Below are positions 1-9,631 of a stretch of 64,000 nt of DNA, piece by piece. A model generated the notes under the pieces. The model was not told the origin of the DNA and made no database searches. It was given only the letters and a program-made list of their open reading frames with translations. Positions within the stretch are counted from its first letter, which is position 1; every line of letters starts with the position of its first letter. The stretch is from Caldisericaceae bacterium (GTDB lineage: Bacteria; Caldisericota; Caldisericia; Caldisericales; Caldisericaceae). Position numbers and translations under genes: made by a program. Location: the NCBI GenBank assembly GCA_027023025.1, contig JALVXB010000017.1:1-64000 (forward strand), given 5' to 3'.

Positions 1-2
1 CT

Positions 3-1070
3 TATCTTGGTGCAATGAGTGATAGAACTCGCACGAGATTGGGTAGGCGTAGGCCTTACATTTTGGGAGGTGCGCCCTTTGCGGCACTTTTCTTTATACT
101 TATACCTTATGCAACGCTTACAAAAAGCCTCACTCTTATGATGACGACTATTATTTTAATGAATCTTGCAATGGCATTCTTCAGAACTCCAGTAATTGCC
201 CTGATGCCCGACATTATACCGTCTAAGTTTAGAAGCCAGGCAAACGGTATAATAAACTTTATGGGCGGCCTTGGTGCGTTGCTCGTTTACTTTGGAGGCA
301 AGAAGTTATACGACGCAAACATTGCTTACCCTTTTATCGTGGGCGGGCTTACGATGCTTGCGGCAAGCCTTGTCGTTGTAATTTTTATACGAGAAGACAG
401 ACCAGTTGATGTTGATGAATCGAACGATAACCCACCAATTTCTTTAAAAGAATCCTTTATTGCATTAATGGAGAATTTAAAAGATGTGGCTTTAGGCGAA
501 AAAAGTTTAATGTTCATTTTACTTGCAATTTTTTCGTGGTTTGTAGGGTTTAACGCACTTGAAACATTCTTTACGAGTTACGCGAAGTTTTACCTACATG
601 TGAAGGCAAGTACCGGTGCGCTTATCTTAGGGATGTTTGTTTTATCCTTTATGGTATTTTCACTATTTGCAGGTTTTATAGGCGCAAAGCACGGTAGAAG
701 AAAAACAATTCAAGAAGGACTCTTGCTTGTTTCGGTCATTATGTTTATCAGTCTGTTTGTCCATAGTTTCTGGACTCTATCGCTACTGTTTCTCGTAGGA
801 GGTATTGGTTGGGCGTTGGTGAATGTAAATTCCCTTCCAATGGTAGTAGATATGACGACACTTAAAAAGGTTGGCGGATATACGGGTCTTTACTACTTTG
901 CTTCTCAGGCTGCAAACATCGTTGCTCCACCCCTTGCTGGAATATCAATTGATCGTTTCGGTTATCCTGCTTTACTTACTTTCTCAGTTGTTTTCTTCGT
1001 CACCGCCTTTGTATTTATGATGTTCGTGAAAAGAGGAGAGATAGTAGAAGATCAAGAAGTCCTTGCGTAA
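3..1070 (+). CDS. GPH/MFS-type sugar transporter, 5'-truncated by window edge
   Basis: The frame is open to the window edge (Tyr-Leu-Gly-Ala precede the first Met at 15), so the N-terminus lies outside. The visible start carries SDRTRTRLGRRRPY, the charged loop after transmembrane helix 2 in the glycoside-pentoside-hexuronide (GPH) and sucrose-type branch of the major facilitator superfamily. About nine or ten hydrophobic segments follow, ending in a short charged tail. Family knowledge says cation-coupled sugar import through the cytoplasmic membrane; the substrate cannot be told. It ends 4 bp before the -35 box of hpf, so it belongs to an upstream transcript. Confidence 0.8.
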   Translation, partial: YLGAMSDRTRTRLGRRRPYILGGAPFAALFFILIPYATLTKSLTLMMTTIILMNLAMAFFRTPVIALMPDIIPSKFRSQANGIINFMGGLGALLVYFGGKKLYDANIAYPFIVGGLTMLAASLVVVIFIREDRPVDVDESNDNPPISLKESFIALMENLKDVALGEKSLMFILLAIFSWFVGFNALETFFTSYAKFYLHVKASTGALILGMFVLSFMVFSLFAGFIGAKHGRRKTIQEGLLLVSVIMFISLFVHSFWTLSLLFLVGGIGWALVNVNSLPMVVDMTTLKKVGGYTGLYYFASQAANIVAPPLAGISIDRFGYPALLTFSVVFFVTAFVFMMFVKRGEIVEDQEVLA

Positions 1071-1073
1071 ATT

Positions 1074-1101
1074 TTGACAAAAAGGTTTTAAATCTTATAC
1101 T
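1074..1101 (+). promoter_or_regulatory. Sigma-A-type promoter of the hpf-secA operon
   Basis: TTGACA at 1074-1079 and TATACT at 1096-1101 are separated by 16 bp. The predicted start near 1108 gives a short leader containing AGGAGG at 1116-1121, 8 nt before the hpf ATG. Confidence 0.75.
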
Positions 1102-1129
1102 ATAAAAAAGCGAACAGGAGGCGAATACT

Positions 1130-1648
1130 ATGGAAATCAGTATTACCCTGAAGGGAATTGAAAGTATTCCTGGAGTAGTTGAAGATGCAATAAAGAACAA
1201 GATTTCGAAAGTTGAAAAATACTTTAATAATGTGCAGAAAGCAGATGTCGTGGTAAGCAAGCAGAGAGGACGCTATTCTGTAGAAACGACTATGCACATT
1301 GCAGGGCGAGTTTTGAGGGCTGAAGGAAAGGGAAATTTGATAGACCAGGCATTAAAAAATGCTACAGATAAGCTCGATAGGCAGGTAAGAAAGTATAAAG
1401 AGAAAATTAAAGATTCTTATAAGGGTGTAAAAGAAAAAGAATTAACTGAAGAGCAGATTGAAGAATCTCCGGCTATCGTAAAAGTTAAGAGTTTTCCTAT
1501 AAAACCTATGAGTGTTGAGGAAGCAATTCTTCAACTTGAACTTCTGGACCACGACTTTTTTGTGTTCAGAGACGAAAAAACTGGGGAATATAATGTTTTA
1601 TATAGAAGAAAGGACGGTAATTACGGCTTAATAAAACCGAAAGGATAG
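1130..1648 (+). CDS. hpf: Ribosome hibernation promoting factor, long form
   Basis: 172 aa. The N-terminal ~100 residues are the S30AE/RaiA beta-alpha fold (starts [11 protein letters not shown], with a K/R-rich second helix ending in [14 protein letters not shown]). A linker leads to the conserved C-terminal domain of long HPF ([45 protein letters not shown]). Long HPF binds the 30S decoding region and dimerises 70S ribosomes into inactive 100S particles through the C-terminal domain. It has its own strong promoter and AGGAGG site, and secA starts 2 bp after its stop; hpf-secA-prfB order is common in Firmicutes. Length and both domains are canonical. Confidence 0.95.
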   Translation: MEISITLKGIESIPGVVEDAIKNKISKVEKYFNNVQKADVVVSKQRGRYSVETTMHIAGRVLRAEGKGNLIDQALKNATDKLDRQVRKYKEKIKDSYKGVKEKELTEEQIEESPAIVKVKSFPIKPMSVEEAILQLELLDHDFFVFRDEKTGEYNVLYRRKDGNYGLIKPKG

Positions 1649-1650
1649 CG

Positions 1651-4158
1651 ATGATATTCAACATTTTCGATCCTACTAAAAAGAAAATTAAACAGTATTG
1701 GGCTGTTGTTAACAGGATCAACGAATTAGAAAAAACAATTGCCCCTCTTTCTGATGAGAAACTAAAACATAAGACGGTGGAGTTTAAAGAAAGAATGGCA
1801 AAGGGGGAGCCAGATAGTAGTATACTTCCGGAAGCGTTTGCCGTGGTGCGTGAAGTTGCAAAACGCACTCTTAATATGCGCCACTTTGATGTGCAGCTTC
1901 TTGGTGGTATCGTACTTTACTACGGTGCAATTGCAGAAATGAAAACAGGTGAAGGAAAAACCCTTGTTGCTACTTTACCTTTATACTTGAATGCACTTCA
2001 CGGAAAAGGCGGTCACCTCGTGACGGTAAACGATTATCTTGCAAAAAGGGATAGCGAGTGGATGGGTCCTATATACCGTTTTTTAGGCCTTAAAGTGGGT
2101 CTTATACAACACGACTCAGACTATGCAGATAGAAGAAAGGCTTATGCTGCAGATGTTACATACGGTACTAATAATGAATTTGGATTTGATTATCTAAGGG
2201 ACCACATGGCTATATCTCCCGAACAACTCGTCCAGAGGGAACTCTATTACGCAATCGTCGACGAGGTGGATAGTATATTAATAGACGAAGCAAGGACGCC
2301 TTTGATCATATCAGGTCCTTCTGAAGAGTCTACTGACCTGTACTATAAGGCAGCGAAGGTGGCGAAACGCCTCGAAGAGGGTGTGGACTTCGAAGGTGAC
2401 GATAAGCTAAAAACCGTTACACTTACACCTGAAGGTGTTCACAAAGTAGAACGGATGTTACACATTGATAACTTGTTTGACGAAAGATTTGTTGATGTAG
2501 TAAAACACATTAACCAGGCGCTCAGGGCAAAGATGTACTTTAAGAGAGATGTAGACTACATCGTGAAGGATGGGGAAGTAATTATAGTAGACGAATTTAC
2601 TGGCAGATTGATGTTTGGCAGGCGATACAGTGATGGGCTGCATCAGGCAATAGAAGCAAAAGAGGGACTCGTCGTAAAGAGCGAAAGCCAGACGCTTGCC
2701 ACGATCACTTTCCAGAATTACTTCAGAATGTATAAAAAACTTGCTGGTATGACGGGTACTGCATATACGGAAAAGGACGAATTCAAGGAGATATACAACC
2801 TTGATGTGTTCGTCATTCCAACGAATAAGCCTGTTATAAGAATAGACCATCCGGATGTTATTTATAAAACAGAAGATGCAAAGTTCCGTGCTATAGTCAA
2901 GAAAATAAAGGAACTCTACAAAAAGGGTCAACCCGTGCTCGTAGGTACGCGTTCTATTGAAAAGTCAGAGCGTCTTTCTAAAATGCTTCAAAAAGAAAAA
3001 ATTCCTCATAATGTACTGAATGCAAAGTATCACGAGAAAGAAGCAATGATCATAAAAGATGCGGGTCAGTACAAATCAGTTACTATTGCGACGAACATGG
3101 CTGGTAGAGGTGTGGATATAAAACTTGGTAAAGGAGTAAAAGATCTTGGAGGACTGTTTATACTTGGCACAGAAAGACACGAAGCACGCCGTATAGATAA
3201 CCAGTTGAGAGGGCGTTCTGGGAGGCAGGGAGATCCTGGAGAATCACAATTTTATCTTTCGCTTGAAGATGAACTACTCCGAATTTTTGGTGGGGATTCT
3301 ATAAAAAAGATTCTTTCTACGCTAAAAATTCCAGATGACGAGCCTATACAACACGGACTTCTTAGTAAACAGATTGAAAATGCGCAGAAGAAGGTTGAGG
3401 CATATAACTTTGGTATAAGAAAAAATCTTTTAGATTACGATAATGTTTTAGATAAGCAAAGAGAAGTAGTTTATAAAGAAAGGGACCGAATACTAAAGGG
3501 TGATTCTATTCACGACGAGATCTTGCAGATGATTCGTGATGTAGTGGACAAGATCGTGTCAAGTTATTATAACGAAGATATAGGTATGGATGAAGAGCAA
3601 ACTAAAGCCCTCGAAAAGTCTCTTTCTCAGCTTTTTAATAGAAAAGTAACGCTTGATTACGACGCAGTGATAAATATGCGGAAGGAGGAACTCCTTCGGG
3701 AAATGGAAGATCTCGCAATTAACCTTTACGAAGAAAAGATAAAATCATTTGGTAAAGAACTTGCAAATGATCTTGAAAAGTATATTCTTTTAAAAACCAT
3801 TGATTCGAACTGGAAGGATCATCTGTATGCGATGGACGACCTTAAAGAAGGAGTTGGGCTGAGGGCGTATGGACAGCAGGACCCATTAATAGCTTATCAG
3901 ATTGAAGGGCATCAGTTATTTGACGCGATGATCGAGCGTGTAAAAGAGGATACAGTCCGGACATTATTTATGGTAGAGATAAGGAAAGAACCTGCACCAG
4001 CCCCGAGTGTTTCTGTCTCTGGAAGTAGTAGTTCTTCTGCCTCTCATTCCCTTGGTGGAGAAAGTGAGGAAACTTCCCATGAGGAGAAGCTTTCCAGAGA
4101 GGAGCGCAAGAAACGTCGGGCACTGAAGAAAAAATTAAAGAAAAAGAGGAAGAGATAA
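1651..4158 (+). CDS. secA: Preprotein translocase ATPase SecA
   Basis: 835 aa motor ATPase that drives secretory proteins through SecYEG. Walker A is MKTGEGKT near residues 97-104. The DEAD-type Walker B region reads [15 protein letters not shown], the preprotein-binding domain follows, and the second motor domain has [13 protein letters not shown] and [11 protein letters not shown]. The scaffold and wing regions end in [22 protein letters not shown]. The C-terminus is a serine-rich linker plus a Lys/Arg tail ([10 protein letters not shown]) with no CXCX8CH zinc motif, so the SecB-binding module is absent. A GGATAG site precedes the ATG. Its stop overlaps the upstream prfB start (TAATG). Confidence 0.98.
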   Translation: MIFNIFDPTKKKIKQYWAVVNRINELEKTIAPLSDEKLKHKTVEFKERMAKGEPDSSILPEAFAVVREVAKRTLNMRHFDVQLLGGIVLYYGAIAEMKTGEGKTLVATLPLYLNALHGKGGHLVTVNDYLAKRDSEWMGPIYRFLGLKVGLIQHDSDYADRRKAYAADVTYGTNNEFGFDYLRDHMAISPEQLVQRELYYAIVDEVDSILIDEARTPLIISGPSEESTDLYYKAAKVAKRLEEGVDFEGDDKLKTVTLTPEGVHKVERMLHIDNLFDERFVDVVKHINQALRAKMYFKRDVDYIVKDGEVIIVDEFTGRLMFGRRYSDGLHQAIEAKEGLVVKSESQTLATITFQNYFRMYKKLAGMTGTAYTEKDEFKEIYNLDVFVIPTNKPVIRIDHPDVIYKTEDAKFRAIVKKIKELYKKGQPVLVGTRSIEKSERLSKMLQKEKIPHNVLNAKYHEKEAMIIKDAGQYKSVTIATNMAGRGVDIKLGKGVKDLGGLFILGTERHEARRIDNQLRGRSGRQGDPGESQFYLSLEDELLRIFGGDSIKKILSTLKIPDDEPIQHGLLSKQIENAQKKVEAYNFGIRKNLLDYDNVLDKQREVVYKERDRILKGDSIHDEILQMIRDVVDKIVSSYYNEDIGMDEEQTKALEKSLSQLFNRKVTLDYDAVINMRKEELLREMEDLAINLYEEKIKSFGKELANDLEKYILLKTIDSNWKDHLYAMDDLKEGVGLRAYGQQDPLIAYQIEGHQLFDAMIERVKEDTVRTLFMVEIRKEPAPAPSVSVSGSSSSSASHSLGGESEETSHEEKLSREERKKRRALKKKLKKKRKR

Positions 4159-5255
4159 TGATAAGTGAAGATGTTAAAAAAAGAGCAATTATTTTAATAG
4201 ATAGGATTCAGAAAGGCCTTGATTACTCCTGACTGAAAAGTATGCAGGAGAAACTCTCTGAATTGGAACGACTTTCGGCTCAAAAAGACTTCTGGAATAG
4301 AGCAGACGCAAGATCTAAATTAAGGGAAATTTCCTTGCTTAGAAAAGAAGTCAATAAATTTTCCTCGATAAAAAAGTTAAAAGAAGATCTGGAAACTATG
4401 CTTACTCTTGTACTGGATGAGGAAGAAATACTTGATCACGAAATTCTTCCACTAATAAAACGCGGCGAAAAGTTATTTAATGAATGGGAAGTAGAGCGCT
4501 ACCTTTCTGGAGAGTACGATGCTTTAAACGCGTTTGTTTCTTTCTCTTCTGGCGCTGGAGGGACAGATGCCCAGGATTGGACTCAAATGCTATTAAAGAT
4601 GTACATAAGGTGGGCAGAAAGACACAATTTTACTGTTGAGATATTAGAGGAGATGCCGGGAGATGAAGCAGGTATAAAAAGCGCCTTGTTGCATATAAAG
4701 GGTGACTTTGCTTACGGTTTGCTTAAGGGAGAAGCGGGGGTTCACAGGCTCGTACGCATTTCACCATTTGATGCAAATAAAAGAAGGCACACCTCGTTTG
4801 CGTTGGTTGAGGTTACTCCAGAAATCGAGGATGCCGATTTAGAAATAAACGAAAAAGACTTAAAAATAGACATTTTTAGAGCAAGTGGACACGGCGGACA
4901 GAATGTGCAAAAGGTTGAAACGGCCGTAAGAATTGTGCATCTTCCTACAGGAATAAAAGCAGAATGCCAGAATGAGCGTTCTCAGCTTCAAAATAAAATT
5001 ATGGCTATGAAGGTCCTTAAGTCGAGGCTTATGCTGTATGAAAAAAAGAAACGGGAAGAGAAACTCAGGGAGATTAAGGGCGCATATAAGTCTGCTGAGT
5101 GGGGCAACGAAATCCGTTCGTATGTGTTACAACCTTACAAAATGGTAAAGGACCACAGAACGGGCGTTGAAACAGGAAAAGTAGACGATGTACTTGACGG
5201 AGATTTAGATGAATTTATTTGGGCGTATCTTAAATCGCAGAAAAAGACGGCGTAA
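4158..5255 (+). CDS. prfB: Peptide chain release factor 2 (in-frame UGA at codon 25)
   Basis: RF2, which releases peptides at UGA and UAA. The decoding tripeptide SPF and the catalytic GGQ (ASGHGGQ) are present. The continuous reading frame begins at ATG 4242 (337 aa) but lacks the usual first helix and has no Shine-Dalgarno. In the same frame, ATG 4158 overlaps the secA stop, has GAGGAAG upstream, and encodes a 24-residue segment matching RF2 helix 1 before TGA at 4230-4232, then CTG-AAA-AGT-ATG. Reading through the TGA gives 365 codons, the standard RF2 length. Bacterial RF2 genes usually carry CTT-TGA-C with a +1 shift here; in this gene all three frames close. Either readthrough, initiation at 4242, or a one-base deletion or sequence error explains it. 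Confidence 0.9.
4230..4232 (+). other. In-frame UGA at the RF2 autoregulation position
   Basis: The TGA is followed by C, a weak termination context, and aligns with the residue where RF2 genes normally shift frame. The +1 frame meets TGA at 4234-4236 and the -1 frame closes soon after, so a single frameshift cannot produce RF2. There is no AGGGGG stimulator immediately upstream; the nearest purine run is AAAGG at 4212-4216. TGA is used as a normal stop elsewhere in the window (for example ftsX), so the code is not reassigned. Confidence 0.8.
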
Positions 5256-6129
5256 TTTTATCCGAAAAAAAGAAAGTATAAAGTTTATTATACTCAATAC
5301 GATTGGTATATTCGTAGGTTCCGTTATCTATGCAATTTCAGTAGACATCTTCATAGATCCAAATCACATAGCGCCTGGTGGATTTATAGGAATTGCTATA
5401 ATTGTGAATCATTACTTTCCCATAATAAAAATTGGACTCCTCGTTCTTATTATGAATATTCCTTTGTTTATAATTGGTTTGAGACGAATAGGATGGCACT
5501 TCCTTTACGGAACAATTATTGGCACAGTGCTTTCTTCAATTTTAATAGACATTTTTGCGCCGTACCTCCCATCTATTCATACAGATATGATTCTTGCCTC
5601 TATTTACGGCGGGTTTATTATGGGTGTAGGTATTGGAATAATATTTCGTTCTTTCGGCTCTACCGGTGGCTCTGACTTACTTGCCCAGATTATATACGAT
5701 TATACGGGATTGCCTTTCAGTCAGGCAATGATGATTATAGATGTAATTATTATCATTGCTGCAGGTTTCGTGTTTAAAAGTATAGACATTTCGCTGTATT
5801 CGATAATTGCAGAACTTATTGGGAATAAAACTATAGACATCGTACAAAGTGGTTTTACTTTTTCCAAGGCTGTTTATATAATTACTGAGAATCCAGAGCC
5901 TATAAAGGAAGCAGTACTTTCTGAAATAGAAAGAGGAGTTACAGAAATTGACGCGCGTGGTGGATATACGGGAAGGTCCAAAAAGATGCTGCTCGTCGTA
6001 GTGCCTCATACACAAATTTCAAAAATTAAAAAAGTAGTAAGGGATGTTGATCCTAATAGCTTTATTATAATTGCTGAACTTACTGAAGTAATAGGCAATG
6101 GATTTAAATCAATGAAGGAAAGGATCTGA
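5209..6129 (+). CDS. YitT-family (DUF161/DUF2179) membrane protein
   Basis: 306 aa. A basic N-terminal stretch precedes five or six hydrophobic segments with the YitT signatures FIDPNHIAPGGFIGIA and FRSFGSTGGSDLLAQI. A soluble C-terminal DUF2179 domain follows (VYIITENPEPIKEAV, GVTEIDARGGYTG, VVVPHTQISKIKKVV). The molecular function of the family is unsettled. It overlaps the prfB end by 47 bp; GGAG about 9 nt before ATG 5209 supports that start, and no later ATG, GTG or TTG precedes the first membrane segment. A YitT homologue between prfB and ftsE is also found in Bacillus. Confidence 0.88.
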   Translation: MNLFGRILNRRKRRRNFIRKKESIKFIILNTIGIFVGSVIYAISVDIFIDPNHIAPGGFIGIAIIVNHYFPIIKIGLLVLIMNIPLFIIGLRRIGWHFLYGTIIGTVLSSILIDIFAPYLPSIHTDMILASIYGGFIMGVGIGIIFRSFGSTGGSDLLAQIIYDYTGLPFSQAMMIIDVIIIIAAGFVFKSIDISLYSIIAELIGNKTIDIVQSGFTFSKAVYIITENPEPIKEAVLSEIERGVTEIDARGGYTGRSKKMLLVVVPHTQISKIKKVVRDVDPNSFIIIAELTEVIGNGFKSMKERI

Positions 6130-6135
6130 TTCTTT

Positions 6136-6795
6136 ATGCTTGAGCTAAAGAATGTGACTAAAGTTTTTCCTAATGGTACTGTAGCATTGGAGCGCGTGAA
6201 TATCAAAGTAGAACGGGGTGATTTTATCTACATAGTAGGTGAATCTGGTGCTGGTAAAACTACTCTTCTTCGTTTGATCCATCGTGACGATAAACCCACT
6301 AAGGGAATGTTTCTATACGAAAACGATGTAGTGGAAAAGCGTTTTAAAGATTACATTTGGAAGAGGCGCGTGCAGTTATCTTATCAAGACTTTATGCTAA
6401 TGGAGGAACGCACGGTATTTGAAAATGTTTCTCTTCCATTACAGATTACAGGAAAAAGTTTTTCGGAAATCCGTAATAAGGTGGAATCTATTCTATTGCC
6501 CCTGAAGTTACAACACAAAATGTTCGTTCTCGTTAGAGAATTATCTGGTGGAGAGAAACAACGAATCTCTCTTGCGCGTGCAGTAATAGGCGAGCCTGAA
6601 ATATTACTATTGGACGAGCCACTTGGTAATCTTGATAAAAATACTGCTGAAATCATAATGGACTTCATAGATGCAATTAATGAGAAAGGCACGACTGTTA
6701 TAATGTCCACTCATCACATGGTCGAAAGGAGCACTACGCCCAAAAAAATTATAAAGCTGCACAACGGGAGGGTAATCTTTAAGGGATATGTATAA
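6136..6795 (+). CDS. ftsE: Cell division ATP-binding protein FtsE
   Basis: 219 aa ABC ATPase. Walker A GESGAGKT is at residues 35-42, the signature LSGGEKQR begins near 136, Walker B ILLLDEP is near 156, followed by the H-loop STHH. FtsE pairs with the membrane protein FtsX, encoded in the next overlapping frame, to control peptidoglycan hydrolases at the septum rather than to transport a solute. AAAGGA lies upstream of the ATG. The length is typical of FtsE. Confidence 0.95.
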   Translation: MLELKNVTKVFPNGTVALERVNIKVERGDFIYIVGESGAGKTTLLRLIHRDDKPTKGMFLYENDVVEKRFKDYIWKRRVQLSYQDFMLMEERTVFENVSLPLQITGKSFSEIRNKVESILLPLKLQHKMFVLVRELSGGEKQRISLARAVIGEPEILLLDEPLGNLDKNTAEIIMDFIDAINEKGTTVIMSTHHMVERSTTPKKIIKLHNGRVIFKGYV

Positions 6796-7663
6796 ATTCT
6801 TTTATATATTAAAGCAGTCGTTTGTCTTGTTAAGCAGAATGAAAAAGGGGGTAATTATAGCAGTTATTTTTATGAGCATGGGATTTGTAACAATAGGAAG
6901 CAGCTACATATTTGGCAGAAGTTTTTTCGAATCGTCTTTAAGTCTGAGAAATAAAGTAGACATAACAGTATTTTTCAAAAGAGGTATTTCGTATAGCGAT
7001 GTTCTAAAAAGTGTAGACGAAATAAAGGCAATCAATGGAGTGTCAAGCGTAAATATTATAACGAGCGAAGAAGCAAAAGAAATGTTTATAAAAATGTTTC
7101 CACAATATAAAGGGTTATTGAGTTCGTTAGATCAGAATCCTTTCCCTTATACTGCGAAAGTCGAGATTAAAGATCTCGAGCTGGGTAGCAATGTAAAGTC
7201 TCTTATAGAATCTTTTCCCACTGTGGACATGGTGGTGTTTTCACAAGAAGTTGCAAAAAAAGTAAATAACCTTGCAAAAGTAGCGTGGATGTTGTTTGTA
7301 TTTGTATTTATCGTGGTTATTGCCGAATTTATTTTTATATCGCAAAGTATTATCTCTTTTCTCGTAGATCTTAGGAAAGACGAGTTGAAGATATTGCACC
7401 TGATTGGTGCTGATCCTCTTTTTGTTAACCTTCCTTTTATAATTGTAGTTTTGTTTATCGTTCTAGCTTCCTGGGGATTAAGTGTGTTTATACTTCAAAA
7501 GGTTAACATTTGGAGCGTTGGTATTATCAAAGGGATTATACCTTTTTCAACTTATAGTTCTTCTGTAAATGTTACAGTATTGGATAGTTACTTGTTGCTG
7601 TTTGGTATCTTTATTTCACTTCTTGGTGGTATAATACCGCTAAGGAAGGTGAGGACGCAGTGA
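6788..7663 (+). CDS. ftsX: Cell division protein FtsX
   Basis: 291 aa. One N-terminal membrane helix is followed by an extracellular domain (about residues 45-155, including ITSEEAKEMF and NPFPYTAKVEI) and three C-terminal helices, the FtsX topology. It lacks ATPase motifs and overlaps ftsE by 8 bp and the M23 peptidase by 4 bp (GTGA). FtsX passes the FtsE ATPase signal through the membrane to a periplasmic or extracytoplasmic hydrolase or activator, most likely the next gene product. Confidence 0.95.
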   Translation: MYKFFYILKQSFVLLSRMKKGVIIAVIFMSMGFVTIGSSYIFGRSFFESSLSLRNKVDITVFFKRGISYSDVLKSVDEIKAINGVSSVNIITSEEAKEMFIKMFPQYKGLLSSLDQNPFPYTAKVEIKDLELGSNVKSLIESFPTVDMVVFSQEVAKKVNNLAKVAWMLFVFVFIVVIAEFIFISQSIISFLVDLRKDELKILHLIGADPLFVNLPFIIVVLFIVLASWGLSVFILQKVNIWSVGIIKGIIPFSTYSSSVNVTVLDSYLLLFGIFISLLGGIIPLRKVRTQ

Positions 7664-8784
7664 AGAAGTTTGTAATTGCTATAGTTATTTTGTCAATCTT
7701 ATTCTTAAGTACTTCTCCTGCATATTCCGGACTTACGGAAGAAGAGCAAAAACTCGCGAAGTATAAAGATGAGCTTGAGCAGGTAAAACGTTCTTTGAGC
7801 AGCGTAAATCAGAATGTAGCGAGTGTAATTTCTCTATTGGACAGCCTTGATACAGAAACGAGAAGCATTCAGGAAAATATAAGCATAATCGAAGCAAAGA
7901 TTTCGAATTTACAGGTAGAGATCTCTAAGAAAGAGAGACTAATTGAAAAAGATAAAACGCTTATAAAAGAAAACAAAGAAACGATTGCCGAAATGCTTAA
8001 TCTTGCTTATAAAATATCCCAGATTTCTCCATTGGAATTATTGTTTTCTGGGAGCAGTGCTTCAGCACCAGACGACAAAATTGTGTATTTGTCTTATGTG
8101 GTATCGAGCGATAAGTTAGTCCTAGATAGTTTGAATTCTAAAGTTGCTGAATTAAAGTTAGAGGAAAAGTCTCTTATTACTGCCCAAAAGAAGCTCTCCG
8201 CATTTCTTTACGAGAAAAAACAGCAGGAACAGCTCCTTTCTGAGGAGATTAATCTAAAAAATCAGTTACTCGCAAGCCTGAAGGAGAAGAAGCTTTCTTA
8301 CATTACGCAGAAAAATATGCTTGAAGCAGAAATTAAACTCGAGCAGAAGAAAATCCAAAAACTTATAGAAGAGGCACGCAATAGAAGTATTACACTAAAA
8401 GGCGGACTGTCCTGGCCGGTGCGAGGGCCTATTACCTCTCCTTTTGGGTGGAGAGTGAATCCAATATGGCACTCCAGAGAATTTCATCCAGGTATTGATA
8501 TTGCAGTTGCAACTGGAACGCCAGTGCATGCAGCTGCAGACGGCATAGTCACTTATGCAGGTTGGTTAACTGGGTATGGCAATGTCGTGATTATTTATCA
8601 CGGCTCTGACATTTCTACGCTTTATGCTCATCTTCAGAGGTACATTGTGAGAAAAGGGGAAAAAGTAAAGCGTGGTCAAATTATAGCCTACTCGGATAAT
8701 ACTGGCTGGTCTACAGGACCGCACCTTCACTTTGGAGTGTATCTGGGAGACAAACCTGTAAATCCTATGAAGTACTTACCGTAG
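7660..8784 (+). CDS. EnvC/PcsB-like coiled-coil M23 peptidase
   Basis: 374 aa from a GTG start overlapping the ftsX stop, with AAGGAAGG upstream. A signal peptide (residues 1-23, ending PAYSG) precedes a long coiled coil (about 25-245) and a C-terminal M23/LytM domain. The metal ligand motifs HPGID, YAHLQ and GPHLHFG are all present, so the enzyme should be catalytically competent, unlike E. coli EnvC, which is degenerate. The coiled coil plus position after ftsEX strongly suggests it is the FtsEX-gated peptidoglycan hydrolase or activator for daughter-cell separation. No clear terminator follows. Confidence 0.93.
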   Translation: MKKFVIAIVILSILFLSTSPAYSGLTEEEQKLAKYKDELEQVKRSLSSVNQNVASVISLLDSLDTETRSIQENISIIEAKISNLQVEISKKERLIEKDKTLIKENKETIAEMLNLAYKISQISPLELLFSGSSASAPDDKIVYLSYVVSSDKLVLDSLNSKVAELKLEEKSLITAQKKLSAFLYEKKQQEQLLSEEINLKNQLLASLKEKKLSYITQKNMLEAEIKLEQKKIQKLIEEARNRSITLKGGLSWPVRGPITSPFGWRVNPIWHSREFHPGIDIAVATGTPVHAAADGIVTYAGWLTGYGNVVIIYHGSDISTLYAHLQRYIVRKGEKVKRGQIIAYSDNTGWSTGPHLHFGVYLGDKPVNPMKYLP

Positions 8785-9065
8785 TTATTCTTTGTATTTT
8801 AAGGCAATAATTGATACTCTAAAAATCTTTTGATAATATAAATATTTAGCAGCATTTTATTTTTAATTGCGTAATAATTTTATTTGTTTTCCTGACTGGC
8901 AAGAATCAAGAGACTGTAGAGTTTTATTCCATGGGAATCGTGAGCACATTAAGGATTTTATGGTCTAGAGCAAGTATAATATTGTTTGTACTTTATAGCA
9001 CTGAAACATAACTAAGTAAGCACTTAAAACGATTTAATTAAAAATTTCGAGAGTAGCTTTGGTTT
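8785..9065. other. Intergenic region with no recognisable gene
   Basis: 281 bp between the convergent M23 peptidase and the small gene at 9066. I see AT-rich sequence, a 25-codon frame at 8931 without a good ribosome site, and no strong hairpin plus T-run. Confidence 0.5.
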
Positions 9066-9317
9066 TTAGTCCTGAGGAATTATACCTACTATTTGTTCTT
9101 TGTTAATTAAGATAAATTGGTTTCCTTCTACTTCTTCCCCGTTTTTTATTACGGTAATTATCGTCTCTGTTACAGGTATAAATGTTTGATTTTTAAGAAA
9201 CTTATTCAAGGCATCTGAAACTCTCATGTTTGCGGGTATCGTAATTCTGCCCTGTATGATAAACTCGTTTGTTAGAATAATTACTTCTACTTTTCTTGTG
9301 TTTTCTCCAATTACCAT
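9066..9317 (-). CDS. Conserved small protein of unknown function
   Basis: 83 aa, predicted beta-rich, soluble and without membrane segments or cysteines. The pattern (VEVIILTNEFIIQGRITIP, then MRVSDALNKFL, then FIPVTETIITVIKNGEEV) suggests a small barrel like DUF6812-type proteins; this is a weak recollection, not an assignment. AAGGAGGAG lies 7-8 nt before the ATG, and TATAAT (about 9340) sits upstream on the minus strand, so it is probably expressed. It lies downstream of rpsU beyond a terminator. Function unknown. Confidence 0.65.
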   Translation of the reverse strand: MVIGENTRKVEVIILTNEFIIQGRITIPANMRVSDALNKFLKNQTFIPVTETIITVIKNGEEVEGNQFILINKEQIVGIIPQD

Positions 9318-9375
9318 ATTTGACTCCTCCTTCCTTGTATTAATTATACTCTTAAGGAAATTTATCTAATATGAT

Positions 9376-9401
9376 AAAAGGCAGGGTTAACCCTGCCTTT
9401 T
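9376..9401 (-). terminator. Intrinsic terminator of rpsU
   Basis: Perfect palindrome: AAAAGGCAGGG, loop TTAA, CCCTGCCTTTT. Reading the minus strand it starts 3 bp after the rpsU stop; it is symmetric enough to work on both strands. Confidence 0.85.
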
Positions 9402-9404
9402 ACA

Positions 9405-9566
9405 TTATTTCTTTTTTGCTTCTTTTTGTTTACGCCTCACGCTAGGCGGTACATAGTATCTTCGCTTTTTGAGCTCGGAATACAATCCATCTTTAATGCA
9501 CTGCTTTTTAAAGCGTTTTAACAAATCATCCAGTGATTCGTTTTGTCTTTTGTGAACTTCTGCCAC
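9405..9566 (-). CDS. rpsU: 30S ribosomal protein S21
   Basis: 53 codons. The reading includes NESLDDLLKRFKKQC, then KDGLYSELKKRRYYVPPSVRRK and a lysine-rich tail, the full bS21 pattern. S21 sits on the 30S platform beside the 16S 3' end and assists initiation. The start is GTG (GTG-GCA-GAA-GTT), placing Ala-Glu-Val at the normal S21 N-terminus; AGAAGG lies 6 nt upstream. No ATG exists in frame before an upstream TGA. A much stronger GAAAGGAGG lies 39 nt before the GTG, separated from it by a hairpin, which suggests regulated initiation. Confidence 0.93.
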   Translation of the reverse strand: MAEVHKRQNESLDDLLKRFKKQCIKDGLYSELKKRRYYVPPSVRRKQKEAKKK

Positions 9567-9575
9567 AGTAACCTT

Positions 9576-9613
9576 CTGTACCCTACTTGGCGGGTCAGAA
9601 CTCGCCTCCTTTC
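9576..9613 (-). promoter_or_regulatory. rpsU leader: strong Shine-Dalgarno plus hairpin before a GTG start
   Basis: On the minus strand GAAAGGAGG (9613-9605) is followed by CTGACCC (9598-9592), a loop, and GGGTACAG (9583-9576), which pair as 7 bp with one bulged A. A second weaker site AGAAGG precedes the GTG at 9566. Looping out the hairpin would leave roughly 15 nt between the strong site and the start. This arrangement looks like a translational control element. Confidence 0.55.
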
Positions 9614-9631
9614 AAATCTAAATTCTTTTTA

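Noticed and set aside
4158..5255. Reassigned UGA codon as explanation for prfB
   Set aside because: UGA ends other genes here (ftsX, coaD, rimI-type overlaps) and an RF2 gene is present; no other reading frame is interrupted by UGA.
8931..9011. 25-codon frame in the 281-bp gap after the M23 peptidase
   Set aside because: No convincing ribosome site, unremarkable composition, and no promoter.
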